In this document: piece after piece, positions 1-10,578 of the stretch
Layout: each line of letters starts with the position of its first letter
Position numbering within the stretch: the stretch's first letter is position 1
Source: Pseudorasbora parva
Taxonomy: Eukaryota > Chordata > Actinopteri > Cypriniformes > Gobionidae
Length of the DNA stretch: 64,000 nucleotides
Direction: 5' to 3'
Assembly (NCBI RefSeq): GCF_024679245.1
Contig: NC_090175.1
Coordinates: forward strand, 50,796,232 to 50,860,231
The notes under the pieces: generated by a model
Seen by the model: only the letters and a program-made list of their open reading frames with translations
What the model was told of the DNA's origin: nothing
The model's database searches: none
Translations under genes and position numbers: made by a program

Positions 1-194
1 TCAATTACAGGCCAAATACCTCTGAAAGAGCCAGTGAGTGACATCTAATGGAGTCCTGATTGGTATGTTTAGATTTCTGTCTCTGATCATTGCATCCATG
101 GCCAAAGAACTCTTGGGGTCTCAGCATTTTCTCTCTCTTCCTTATCACTTTTGTCATGCTCACCATTCTAGGATTTTGACCAACTAGACGCTAA

Positions 195-470
195 GGGACA
201 GATTTATTAACAGCTTGCGTCAGCGCAAACACTCTTTTGCCGTTAAAAAAACGACTGTCAGGATTGACTAAAGACACACAGTGATAAATTAGTGCTGAAA
301 AGGCATGGTCAGGGTTAATTTTGTGGCTGACCTTATTGCATATGCGTATGAAGGAGTTTCTTTGATAAAAAAGGGGATGTGTGATTGACCGCTCAAGCGA
401 TTGTAAAGGGAGCGTTCTTTGACCGGGTTCTATATAATTTAATCACAGTTTAAATAACAGATTATTTTTA
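195..470. repeat. Probable old DNA-transposon fragment
   Basis: The stretch beginning GGGACAGATTTATTAACAGC and running through AT- and CAG-rich sequence resembles a dispersed non-autonomous repeat I recall from cyprinid genomes. No matching inverted end or target duplication was found, so it would be a truncated copy. Identification is by recall only. Confidence 0.35.
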
Positions 471-1287
<817 letters not shown>

Positions 1288-1324
1288 CACAAACAAACAC
1301 ATAAAATAAGCAGCATAACTTTAA

Positions 1325-1480
1325 TAATAAGATTTTTTTTCTTGAGCAGCACTGCACTGCAACACTGAAGACTGGAGTAATAATACTGAATTCATCTTTG
1401 GTCACAGGAATAAATAACATTTTAAAAATCTTATAAAAAAGGAAAACTATTATATTAAATGGTAATCATTTTTCATAATG
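1325..1480. repeat. Common fish interspersed repeat, fragment
   Basis: Contains the motifs AACACTGAAGACTGGAGTAA and TCACAGGAATAAATAACATT, typical of a very abundant fish interspersed repeat. Related pieces of the same family lie at 38515-38890, 47320-47510 and 47985-48065. Confidence 0.55.
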
Positions 1481-1486
1481 TCACTG

Positions 1487-1487
<1 letters not shown>

Positions 1488-1519
<32 letters not shown>
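1488..1519. repeat. (TA)n microsatellite
   Basis: About 16 TA dinucleotides in an uninterrupted run. Confidence 0.95.
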
Positions 1520-1522
<3 letters not shown>

Positions 1523-3584
1523 AATGTCCTTTCCTCTGGTTTGTTAACAAGTCATGTTGAGGCTCGCTCTGCTTGTCTCTTTGTGAGAGGCATTCGTGGA
1601 GAAATCAAAACAAGTGAGCAGCGATATAAACTCACAGAAGAAACATAGTGGGGTAAAACTGAGCTTTTTGTAGTTGTTGATATTTATGATTTATGATATT
1701 GTTAATAACACAAGTTGACTTTGCAATTGTGAATTGTGTAGCATGAATGGTGTAGTCTAGTTCAATAAACAAGTAGCCTAATAAATATTAAGTTACTTAA
1801 GTTTTAGATCCAAACAACCTTTTTTGTTCCATTTCACCCATGATTTCACCGACGAAAATAGTTCCAAATGAAAGCAACACTCAGCGCGGTGTTTTGTTAC
1901 TGAATGATTCAGTGATTTGAATGAATCATTTGAATAAAGGACTCAATGACTCACTTATGAAGACGATTACTTGCTGCCCCCTGTTGCGGCTTGTGTCTAA
2001 AAGTATGATTGCATGTTTTATTTAGAACATCAATCTTATTACATTAATTATTACAGCTGTATTTTTTGCATTTTAAATTGTTTAATTTGATTAGTAACAG
2101 CCTATAGTGTCTTTACTATTATAACTGAATTTATTAATCAAATGGAAGAGTTTGACATGAAAGATGATGCATACATTTAATAAGATTTAAAAAAAAATGG
2201 CCTTTATAAAATTAAATAACGCCCTGGGGTGAATATCACAAATATGCAGATTAAAGTCGGCCTATGTAAAAGCTGACAGAACACTGATGAGAATATTGCT
2301 ACAGAATCAATATATGTATACCACCAATTTAATTTAATTTAATTTGATTATTTACAAGAAATATTGTAACTGTTACTAACTTTTAACTGCTGTAAAAAGC
2401 ACCTTATTTGTTTAAAGTGTTTGGAAACCATATGTTATTGCACTTTTGTTCATATAGCAGCACTTTTGTATTCATTATAAAAGTTTGCACATACTGCGAT
2501 TAATCACAGAAAATTATGTGATTAATCGTGATTAAACTTTTTTATCTTTGCCCACCACTATATATATATTAAAAGCTGAAACTCTTGATTGTTTGTTTAT
2601 ATATTGCATTACAAAATCCCCCTGACAGATAGATGTAATGATAATCTTATCTAACATTATATGTTATTAGCTAAATAAGCTAACTTTCCTACACTTTTTT
2701 TTCCCTCATATTTGTACCAAGGACATGAAAACTGCTATCCCTTTACTCTTGCCTTAGGGCTATATCATAATATTTCTAAATTAAAAAGCTCTGAAAATAA
2801 ATATCCACACTTTATATTTACGTGAGGGAGTTCCATGTGGCTGCTGCTACTCAATTTTCCACCAACCCCATGATCCTCTACTGCCAGAACACTGGACTAT
2901 CTACAGCTGTGAAGCTCTGTTCTCTGTACAGGCGAATGCTGAGATTATTTATTCATGTGCACAAGACCATCAGGGGTTGCTGAGCGGAAGTCAGATCTGA
3001 AACACAGGAGGCATGAGCGGCTCATGAAAGAGCTGCTGCTAGTTATTCATTCATGCACTGTGGTATAAAACCTCAAACGTTGATCTAAATGAATGCAACA
3101 ATGCATGAGTAAAGCTTATGTCCCAGAAGTAGGAAATGTGTTTCGAGTTAAGGAGGAGGGGTTTTCAGGTGTGCCCAGGCATCCTGTTCATCAAAGAGTG
3201 GGAAATGCAACTTCAGATGTTTTCTGCTGAATTGACAGTCGATGGACGGTTAATCGCATAGCAAGGAACAGATGTTAGTACATTTTCTGTTGACTAAACA
3301 TGTGGACTATTATCATTAGGACTGCACGATATGTTGAAATAAAATTGATATTGCATTTTGATTCAAATAAATGTTTGTGCTATGTGAGTTGCACATCTCA
3401 TTCACACACATGCAGATACAGTGTTTCAACATCTTAGAACAGCTAGGTTTATTTACTGTGAATTGAGTAGATCTGATGCGGCAAAAACCCGAACTACAAG
3501 CTGCCCGCATGCAATTATATACAGTGAATATGAGTTTCCTAGTTAAAAATTGGACATGAATGAACACCAACTCAAGTCATATCT
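1520..3584. other. No gene seen; old repeat pieces
   Basis: No supported exon. Near 1890-1970 there are repeated TGAATGAATCATT-type motifs. Near 2490-2560 a short dyad (GATTAATCACAG and GTGATTAATCG) resembles a known fish repeat end. The less AT-rich part at 2820-3200 is non-repetitive and could be constrained non-coding DNA, but this cannot be judged from one sequence. Confidence 0.45.
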
Positions 3585-3964
3585 TGTCACATGCCTGTCC
3601 TGTCGTGTGTGCACTTGTGGGTTTTGTTATGTTGAGCATGTGCTCGTGTCCCTGTCAGTTCCCTCCCCCTTGTTATCTGATCATTGGTTAATTTGCCCCA
3701 CCTGTTCTCCCTCATTATCTGCCTTGTTTGTTCCCTTTATAATCTCCTTGTGTTTGTCAGTCTGGGTTGGATCCGTGTGTAATGTCTGCGTCTCCCGTTC
3801 CCCCAGTGACTTCTGTTGGTATGTTTTGAGTTTTAGTTTATGTTCTATTATGTGTTTTGCCCCCTCGTGGGTGTTTGTTTTGTATTTATGTTTTATTTGT
3901 TATAAATATATATCCTTTTCTGCACTTGAGTCCTCGCACCATTTCCTTTGTCTGTAACGCGACA
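3585..3964 (+). repeat. 5' LTR
   Basis: The 380-bp direct repeat begins TGTCACATGCC and ends CGCGACA. It carries a possible TATA-like TTTATAATC near 3736. The first 190 or so bases are almost identical to the 3' LTR, while the second half differs by many substitutions and small gaps. Its TATAAATATA near the end replaces the AATAAA seen in the 3' copy. Confidence 0.92.
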
Positions 3965-3980
3965 GAAGGATCCAACCAAT

Positions 3981-6305
3981 ATGAGGACTCAGCGGAGAAA
4001 GAGGTCACCGCAATCCCCTCCCTCTGCTATCTCCTGTCCCCTCTGGGACCGTATAGTCCAGTTTAGCTCCCTTAGAGCTATGCGGCAACAAGGAACTGAT
4101 CTGAGGGAATTTGCACAGGAGTTTAAGAGGGCTGCAGAGGGACTGGGATACAGAGATGAAACTCTTAAGGAGCTCTTCAATTATGCCCTCGACAAACCAT
4201 TCGATTGGACTGTAATGAGGGCACTGGAGGGGGCAACATTCGAGGTGACTGTGGATTATTTCATTGGACAGCGGAGGAGGGCCCCTCTCCGGAGTCCGGT
4301 GGTACCTATGGATCCACTTCCGGTGGACCCTGTGCCGGTGGTCCCGGTGCCGGTGGATCGTGTTCCGGTGGTCCCAATGCCGATGGACCCAGTTCTGGTG
4401 GTCTTGAAACGGAGGAGGAGAAGGAAGGCTCCCTCCGTGCCTGTTCCAGTGGTCCCAGTTCAGGTGGATTATGTTCCGGTGGTCCCTGTGCCGGTGGATC
4501 GTGCTCCGATGGTCCCTTTGCCGGTGGATCGTGCTCCGGTAGTCCCTGTGCCGGTGGATCGTGCTCCGGTAGTCCCTGTGCCGGTGGATCGTGCTCCGGT
4601 GGTCCCTGTGCCGGTGGATCGTGCTCCGGTGGTCCCTGTGCCGGTGGATCGTGTTCCGATGGTCCCTGTGCCGGTGGATCGTGTTCCGGTGGTCCCTGTG
4701 CCGGTGGATCGTGTTCCGGTGGTCCCAGTTCCGGCAGATCATGTTCCGGTGGTCCCTGTGCCGGTGGATCGTGTTCCGGTGGTCCCTGTGCCGGTGGATC
4801 GTGTTCCGGTGGTCCCTGTGCCGGTGGATCGTGTTCCGGTGGTCCCTGTGCCGGTGGATCGTGTTCCGGTGGTCCCTGTGCCGGTGGACTCCGTTCCGGT
4901 GGTCCCGAGTCCGGAAACGGCCTGGAGGGCTGTGATGGGATGCTTTGTGGTGGCAGTCCTGCATGCGTGGAAGGAGCACAGGGCTTTATCCGAAGCCCCG
5001 GAGGCAGTTCCGGTGGTCCCAGTTCCGGTGGATCGTGTGCCGGTGGTCTCAGTTCCGGCGGATCGTGTTCCGGTGGTCCCTGTGCCGGTGGATCGTGTTC
5101 CGGTGGTCCCTGTGCCGGTGGATCATGTTCCGGTGGTCCCAGTTCCGGCAGATCATGTTCCGGTGGTCCCAATGCCAGCAGATCGTATTCCGGTGGTCCC
5201 AGTGCCGGTGGATACTGCTGGACTGGAGAAGTTTCCCCAACGCCCTGCCTGCGCCCCTGAGGCGTCCTGCTCTCCGTGCGCCCCTGAGGCGTCCTGCTCT
5301 CCGTGCGCCCCTGAGGCGTCCTGCTCTCCGTGCGCCCCTGAGGCGTCCTGCTCTCCGTGCGCCCCTGAGGCGTCCTGCTTTCCGTGCGCCGCTGAGGCGT
5401 CCTGCTCTCCGTGCGCCGCTGAGGCGTCCTGCTCTCCGTGCGCCGCTGAGGCGTCCTGCTCTCCGTGCGCCGCTGAGGCGTCCTGCTCTCCGTGCGCCGC
5501 TGAGGCGTCCTGCTCTCCGTGCGCCGCTGAGGCGTCCTGCTCTCCGTGCGCCCCTGAGGCGTCCTGCTCTCCGTGCGCCCCTGAGGCGTCCTGCTCTCCG
5601 TGCGCCGCTGAGGCGTCCTGCTCTCCGTGCGCCGCTGAGGCGTCCTGCTCTCCGTGCGCCGCTGAGGCGCCCTGCTCTCCCTGCGCCCCTGAGGCGCCCT
5701 GCTCTCCCTGCGCCCCTGAGGCGCCCTGCTCTCCCTGCGCCGCTGAGGCGTCCTGCTCTCCGTGCGCCGCTGAGGCGTCCTGCTCTCCGTGCGCCGCTGA
5801 GGCGTCCTGCTCTCACCGCGCCACTAAAGCGTCCTGCTCTCACCGCGCCTCCCTGGCGCCCCCTGCACTCACCGCGCCTCTCTGGCACCCTGCTCTCACC
5901 GCGCCTCCCTGGCGTCCTGCTCTACCCGCACTGCCCTGGCTGCCTGAACTCTATGGGCCGCCCCGGCCGCTTGAACTTGGTGGGCCTCCCGAACTCGGTG
6001 GGCCGCCCTGGCCATTCGAACTTTGTGGGCCACCATGGCCTCCTGAACTTTTTGTTTTCCTCGTTCCTCCCTTGTTTACCCCTCCCTTGTCTGTACCTTC
6101 TTGGTCTGTCCCTCCCGTGCCCCCCTGGTCTGTCCCTCCCGTGCCCCCCTGGTCTGTCCCTCCCGTGCCTCCCTGGTCTGTCCCTCCCGTCCCTCCCTGG
6201 TCTGTCCCTCCCGTCCCTCCCTGGTCTGTCCCTCCCGTCCCGCCCGGGTCTGTCCCTCCCGTCCCTAGTGGAGCGTCTGGTAGCCGCTCCTTAAGGAGGG
6301 GGTAA
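3981..6305 (+). CDS. Gag-like protein with three tandem-repeat arrays
   Basis: The 774-codon frame starts at the first ATG after the 5' LTR (16 bp downstream); an upstream TTG at 3948 lies within the LTR and is not used here. The TAA stop at 6303-6305 abuts the 3' LTR. Residues about 1-100 look like a reduced Ty3/Gypsy Gag: basic start (MRTQRRKR), then LREFAQEFKRAAEGL and LKELFNYALDKPF, matching the usual capsid-region pattern. The rest is low complexity: VPVVPVPVDR decapeptides, CAPEASCSP nonapeptides and PPWSVPPV octapeptides. No CCHC knuckle or enzymatic domain is visible. Presumed role is RNA packaging or particle assembly. The repeats are Cys/Pro/Val-rich and could equally be neutral expansions in a frame that cannot close. 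Confidence 0.6.
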   Translation: MRTQRRKRSPQSPPSAISCPLWDRIVQFSSLRAMRQQGTDLREFAQEFKRAAEGLGYRDETLKELFNYALDKPFDWTVMRALEGATFEVTVDYFIGQRRRAPLRSPVVPMDPLPVDPVPVVPVPVDRVPVVPMPMDPVLVVLKRRRRRKAPSVPVPVVPVQVDYVPVVPVPVDRAPMVPLPVDRAPVVPVPVDRAPVVPVPVDRAPVVPVPVDRAPVVPVPVDRVPMVPVPVDRVPVVPVPVDRVPVVPVPADHVPVVPVPVDRVPVVPVPVDRVPVVPVPVDRVPVVPVPVDRVPVVPVPVDSVPVVPSPETAWRAVMGCFVVAVLHAWKEHRALSEAPEAVPVVPVPVDRVPVVSVPADRVPVVPVPVDRVPVVPVPVDHVPVVPVPADHVPVVPMPADRIPVVPVPVDTAGLEKFPQRPACAPEASCSPCAPEASCSPCAPEASCSPCAPEASCSPCAPEASCFPCAAEASCSPCAAEASCSPCAAEASCSPCAAEASCSPCAAEASCSPCAAEASCSPCAPEASCSPCAPEASCSPCAAEASCSPCAAEASCSPCAAEAPCSPCAPEAPCSPCAPEAPCSPCAAEASCSPCAAEASCSPCAAEASCSHRATKASCSHRASLAPPALTAPLWHPALTAPPWRPALPALPWLPELYGPPRPLELGGPPELGGPPWPFELCGPPWPPELFVFLVPPLFTPPLSVPSWSVPPVPPWSVPPVPPWSVPPVPPWSVPPVPPWSVPPVPPWSVPPVPPGSVPPVPSGASGSRSLRRG
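4306..4905 (+). repeat. 30-bp coding minisatellite, array A1
   Basis: About twenty copies of a 30-bp unit (GTGCCGGTGGATCGTGTTCC plus GGTGGTCCCT) encode VPVVPVPVDR in the Gag-like frame. The unit length is a multiple of three, so reading frames on both strands stay open over hundreds of bases and generate spurious ORFs. Confidence 0.93.
5006..5217 (+). repeat. 30-bp coding minisatellite, array A2
   Basis: A second block of about seven copies of the array A1 unit, separated from it by roughly 100 bp of non-repeat coding sequence that includes VFVVAVLHAWKEHRAL-like residues. Confidence 0.9.
5250..5816 (+). repeat. 27-bp coding minisatellite, array B
   Basis: Twenty-one tandem copies of a 27-bp unit (TGCGCCCCTGAGGCGTCCTG plus CTCTCCG) encode CAPEASCSP or CAAEASCSP. 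Variants of one or two bases fall in runs, the pattern expected from unequal exchange or slippage. The array decays at its 3' end into CSHRA units. Confidence 0.93.
6099..6266 (+). repeat. 24-bp coding minisatellite, array C
   Basis: Seven tandem copies of a 24-bp unit (CTGGTCTGTCCCTCCCGTGC plus CCCC) encode PPWSVPPV at the C-terminal end of the Gag-like frame. Confidence 0.9.
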
Positions 6306-6684
6306 TGTCACATGCCTGTCCTGTCGTGTGTGCACTTGTGGGTTTTGTTATGTTGAGCATGTGCTCGTGTCCCTGTCAGTTCCCTCCCCCTTGTTATCTG
6401 ATCATTGGTTAATTTGCCCCACCTGTTCTCCCTCATTATCTGCCTTGTTTGTTCCCTTTATAATCTCCTTGTGTTTGTCAGTCTGTGTTGGATCCGTGTG
6501 TAATGTCTGCGTCTTCCGTCCTCCCCGTGAGTCTGTTGGTTTGTTTAAGTTTGTATTTATATTATTCTATTATGTGTTTTTCCCCCTCGTGGGTTTTGTT
6601 TTGAGTTTATGTTTTATTTTATAATAAATTATCATTTTCTGCACTTGAGTCCTCGCACCCTTTTCCCTTGTCTGTGACGTGACA
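6306..6684 (+). repeat. 3' LTR
   Basis: The 379-bp partner of the repeat at 3585. It starts TGTCACATGCC and ends GTGACA, and has AATAAA at 6623-6628 about 56 bp before the end, a plausible polyadenylation signal. It is followed directly by the TATCT duplication. Confidence 0.92.
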
Positions 6685-6894
6685 TATCTAGGAAACTGAG
6701 GGATAATTTTAATATGAGTTTCTGAGTTTGGCGGGCCATATTTTAAACATGGAGAAGGAGATAAGGATTGGTGCTGTGACTGATATTCCTTATTTGTTTT
6801 TTCCACAACAACTACAAAAATAATCTTTTGAAGTGTATTGTATGTTTTGTACACTGAAATTTTAGAATAGGAAAGAATAATTATAGAATGCATT

Positions 6895-7285
6895 CACTGT
6901 AAAACATTATTTAGAAAAAAGGTTACCTGGTTGCCTTAAAATTTTGAGTTCACTGAAATTAAAATTTTGATTTAATACAATGAACATTTTTTTGAGATTC
7001 GACAACCTTTATTAAAATATTATTAAAATATTTTGTAAGCATATTGGGTAATTGTGTGTGTTTTATTTCTGATGACGCAGTGAAACATGACAAATAGTGC
7101 TATTTTCATGATTTATCACATTTTTTATGTGGTTCAGATTCAATAATATTTGGAGTTTCTATGTATTAAACAAATTTCCTTCATTGTATCAACTCAAATT
7201 TTTAATTTCAATAAACTCAAAATTTTAAGGCAACCAGGTTACTTACTTTTTTAAGTTAAACAAAACCAAAAAAAAATGTACAGCG
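6895..7285. mobile_element. MITE with about 70-bp terminal inverted repeats
   Basis: The segment GGTTACCTGGTTGCCTTAAA at 6921 is repeated in inverse at 7224-7243 and the match continues inward to TACAATGAA for about 66 bp. Outer ends CACTGTAAAA (6895) and TACAGCG (7279-7285) also pair imperfectly. There is no coding capacity. CACTGT-type ends are common in fish hAT-like MITEs, but no clear 8-bp duplication is visible. Confidence 0.75.
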
Positions 7286-7320
7286 TTGATACAATCATTT
7301 TATTTGTTCTCTGATATAGG

Positions 7321-8336
7321 GGGCCCTATCTTGCACTCAGCGCAATTGACTTTGTACACCGATGCATGTGTCCATCCTATTTTGCACCCGCGCAAAGCGC
7401 GCTTTTCCCTCCACAGAAGCACGTCGCTAAACTAGTGAATGAACGTGCGCTCCCTGGGCGGTTCAGCGCAAAAAAGGAGGCGTGTTCCGGCCCAAACAAT
7501 CCCTGGTGCTATTTTGCTGTTCCATTAAACAATTGCACCTCTGACCAGAAAAAACCCAGTCTAAAGTCAGTGGCGCATTGCGCGTTGTTCATTATGCTAT
7601 TTTAAGTGCGCATGCTTGACCATAATGTATAGCGTGCACAACGCGCATACACTTTGCTAATGTAATCTACACAGATGCAACAGTTATTTTTGCAAATCAT
7701 AAATTGTTACACAAAAAAATATTAACACATGAGATGAGGGAAATCATGGTGGTGTGCCACGAAGATGTGAAAAAAATAGGCATAAATCTAGCTTACAAAT
7801 TATTCAGGCTAATTGTAGTAATTAAGGATCAGACCTGTTTGCCCAATAGTGGCAAGACATATATGTATATAAGGACATCTGACAAATTGGTTTGTCCATC
7901 AAGAACCAAGAAAAAAAAAAAAAAAACTGAAAATAAACTGTTTAACCCACGCTATTTTGGGTGGGTTTCTCCTATCCCCATACAACACAACTTCTCTGTC
8001 TTTCACTGCTCTTACAAGAACATCAGTCTCCTCGGCTGTGAACCGCTCCTGGCGTGCGCCTGGTAAATTTGCCATAATAATAGCAATCCATAATGGAACT
8101 TGCACACCTGCTTTTAAAGGGAATGGTGGAATCTGCTCTGATTGGTTTATTCACATTACGCCCAAACCACACCTATGAATAATGAAGCTACTTCAGACCA
8201 ACTAATTTTAGATTTGCGCCGGGCGCAAGAGCCATTTATCCTGCCGGGAAAATAGCAACAGCGCTGAGACCCGCCAACAAAGTTACTTGCGCTTCGCGCT
8301 TTGACACTTGCGTTTCAGATCGTTAAAAAAGGGCCC
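7321..8336 (-). mobile_element. Harbinger (PIF)-type transposon, internally deleted
   Basis: The left end GGGCCCTATCTTGC and right end (reverse complement GGGCCCTTTTTTAACG) are inverted, and the ends are rich in GCGC-containing motifs typical of fish Harbinger elements. The interior on the minus strand encodes the start of the Myb-like accessory protein. No PIF transposase frame remains. A 3-bp TWA duplication could not be defined with certainty. Confidence 0.72.
7938..8075 (-). pseudogene. Harbinger Myb/SANT-like DNA-binding protein, 5' fragment
   Basis: The minus-strand frame starts MANLPGARQERFTAEE and continues with TDVLVRAVKDREVVLYGDR and PPKIAWVKQ. This matches the N-terminal Myb/SANT-like trihelix of the accessory protein encoded by Harbinger transposons, which helps the transposase bind DNA. 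After about 46 residues the homology stops at a homopolymer T tract (7911-7926 on plus), so the remaining helices and C-terminus are lost. An in-frame ATG 30 nt upstream exists, but the downstream ATG fits the family start better. Confidence 0.75.
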
Positions 8337-8340
8337 ATGT

Positions 8341-8660
8341 TGTGTGACAAGGGCAAAGGCAAAAATACTCCATATAATAAAAATATGTCCATTTGCAACC
8401 CTAGGATTTTTCCCTAAAATAAAATGGGCTGTGCTACCATATTTGGAAGGGTCATGAATAATATTGTTGAGCTTTGCTCTGATTGGATGGTTTAAGCAGA
8501 AAATCTCAAATGGAGATTGTTGAAAAGTTTCCAGATTATCTGTGCAAGAGAGCTCGTGTGCACATAGCTGCCAGATTGCAAATTGTAAGTAAAACACTGG
8601 GAAGTGCATGTGTTCTTTTACCAGAAAAACTCTAATTATTGAAATATGGCAATGCTGTGC
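8341..8660. repeat. Truncated copy of the 12.6-kb TIR element
   Basis: Shares long matches with the element at 12637-14227: TTTGGAAGGGTCATGAATA, GCTCTGATTGG, AAGCAGAA.ATCTCAAATGGAG and the following TGTGC.AGAGAGC block, in the same orientation. It lacks the terminal AAGGTGTCC repeat and abuts the Harbinger element. Confidence 0.75.
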
Positions 8661-8910
8661 TTTTTTTTTCTTTTTCTTCAAAATTAAATGTATTTAAATG
8701 TTTTCTTTAACCACTTCAGCTCTGCACCCCGCCTCTTGGACCCAAAATTGCATCATCATTTTTTTTAATTTTTTTTTATCTATAACTCACGCACCACAAA
8801 ACTAGACATATATGGTATCATTTGAAATATTAGAACCTCAGCTTCCTTAATAACCCAATAACTTCTGCATTTAAATTACATAGAAGAAAATAATACGGTC
8901 TGAATTAGAA

Positions 8911-8928
8911 CCCCCCCCCCCCCCCCCC
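8911..8928. repeat. Poly-C tract
   Basis: Eighteen consecutive C residues, the longest C run in the window. Confidence 0.95.
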
Positions 8929-9734
8929 TTGAGAAAATCATGCAAACAATATAAAATTTCATATTTTTATCACACAAACACACCTAAAATAGACAAGTCA
9001 TATATCAAATGGAAGCTATCAGCCTCAGGAATATTTAATAATTGAATAATTAATTTCAATGATTCAATAATTTACAGTAATTTTTTTATCAAATGAAATA
9101 CAACGATGGGAATGACTCCTTTGAACAAGCAAACACATGAGTCATATTCCTGTTCAGATCACAAACTCGTTGTAAAGCTACTAGCCTCAAACAAAAGCTT
9201 GTTCCTTAGGTTGTTCGCTTCAAAATGAGACTACTTTTACATGTCTGTGAGCAAGTATGGTCAAATGACACTGCAATATGTCACCGATGTCCAGATCAAA
9301 ACATGTGATGCAGACAAATACTCTTATTATTGCTAGTTTTGATTGTCGATGTTAGTCACAATTTTTGATGATGTCATAACATATTGCATCATGCCACAGA
9401 AAAGCTGAGAATTTCAGCTCTTTATAGACATGCGGATCATGATTCTAGACCAATCAGAGCCCAAGATCTCCCTTTACAAAGTTGAAGAGGCGGAGCCTTC
9501 TTTACGATTTCCTAGTGGCCAGTTGATGTCTATGCAGATGAGTAAGCGTTATTAGACACTTTGGTCAGATAAATCTCAATAACTTTGCAAGGAGAAATCA
9601 AGAAAATTATTTTTCCCCTGTTTAGTGCCAATTTATAGAGTCAACAGAAACTTTCAAAAAGCTTGGATACCAAAATGATAAAAAAATATAGATTTTTAAA
9701 TGACAAATTAATTACATTAAAAATGTAATTAAAT

Positions 9735-9736
<2 letters not shown>

Positions 9737-9804
<68 letters not shown>
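9737..9804. repeat. (AT)n microsatellite
   Basis: Uninterrupted AT dinucleotides of about 68 bp inside the 8709-10018 element. Confidence 0.95.
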
Positions 9805-9807
<3 letters not shown>

Positions 9808-10018
9808 TATAAATGTTTATCATAAGATTGTGAATAGATACAATAGCATATATGCAATATTCCACCACTGTGTTAAAACTTAGAGGTTTTTCTGTAAAAT
9901 GAGACCATTTTTATCAATTTACTCCAATGTATGTGGGTAGGGCGCTCTTTTAAATTCAGATATTCCTAATTCTCAAAAAAAAAAAAAAGCAAAATGTGCT
10001 GCAGAGCTGAAGTGCTAA

Positions 10019-10317
10019 TAAGATTTTCCACAAGAAATAGGCCAGAATAAACCTGATGTCCACCATGATTCCTATTCTTTCAGACAACAAAACACTTGAA
10101 TGCGATGAGCTCTTAATCACGACTCTAGAAGTCATTATAATATAAATCTGCAGTGGTCATCAGGTGGTACAGCGGTCATGTGATACAAGTGGGGAATTCT
10201 CTGAATATTCTCAGGATTAAGGTGAAATTACAACTGAATATAACAATATATCCAAATATTACAACAGAATATTATATGTAATGATACCAAAAAAAGGGGG
10301 GGGGGACAAAACCCTAT
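10019..10317. other. No gene seen
   Basis: Short AT-rich spacer between the CACTTCAGC-ended element and a compound microsatellite, with no recognisable signal. Confidence 0.5.
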
Positions 10318-10401
10318 TTATGTATGTATGTATGTATGTATGTATGTATGTATGTATGTATGTATGTATGTATGTATGTATGTATGTATGTATGTATGTA
10401 T

Positions 10402-10440
<39 letters not shown>

Positions 10441-10513
10441 TTCATTCATTCATTCATTCATTCATTCATTCATTCATTCATTCATTCATTCATTCATTCA
10501 TTCATTCATTCAT

Positions 10514-10576
<63 letters not shown>
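10318..10576. repeat. Compound tetranucleotide microsatellite
   Basis: Four abutting blocks: (TATG)n to about 10398, (TTTA)n to 10440, (TTCA)n to about 10513 and (TTTA)n to 10576. Each block differs from its neighbour by a single base, consistent with repeated point mutation and expansion. All three plus frames are open only because the unit avoids stop codons. Confidence 0.97.

Positions 10577-10578
<2 letters not shown>

Larger units (their letters stand above)
3585..6684 (+). mobile_element. Complete non-autonomous LTR retrotransposon, Gypsy-like
   Basis: Two direct repeats (3585-3964 and 6306-6684) start TGTCAC and end GACA. They bracket a 2.34-kb interior and are themselves flanked by the exact 5-bp duplication TATCT at 3580-3584 and 6685-6689, the hallmark of LTR-retrotransposon integration. 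A purine-rich tract (AAGGAGGGGG, 6293-6302) sits just upstream of the 3' LTR, as expected for a plus-strand primer. The interior encodes one ORF with a Gag-like start but no protease, reverse transcriptase, RNase H or integrase, so the element would need enzymes from a relative. No canonical TGG-initiated primer-binding site is evident after the 5' LTR. Confidence 0.92.
8709..10018. mobile_element. Non-autonomous element with CACTTCAGCTCTGCA ends
   Basis: Left end AACCACTTCAGCTCTGCA (8709) and the reverse complement of the right end (TTAGCACTTCAGCTCTGCA, about 10018) form an imperfect terminal inverted repeat. The 1.3-kb interior is non-coding and holds a C18 tract (8911-8928) and a TA microsatellite (9737-9804). 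Superfamily is unknown. The left TTAA would suit piggyBac, but the right flank reads TAAT. Confidence 0.6.

Noticed and set aside
5250..5816. Regular spacing resembling a CRISPR array
   Set aside because: Units are head-to-tail with no unique spacers, encode a repeated peptide, and the genome is eukaryotic.
4005..5888. Long antisense and alternate-frame ORFs across the retrotransposon interior
   Set aside because: They exist because 30- and 27-bp repeat units keep every frame open; residue patterns are direct translations of the repeats.
8709..10018. piggyBac assignment from the left TTAA
   Set aside because: The right flank is TAAT, not TTAA, and the ends do not start CCC; superfamily left open.
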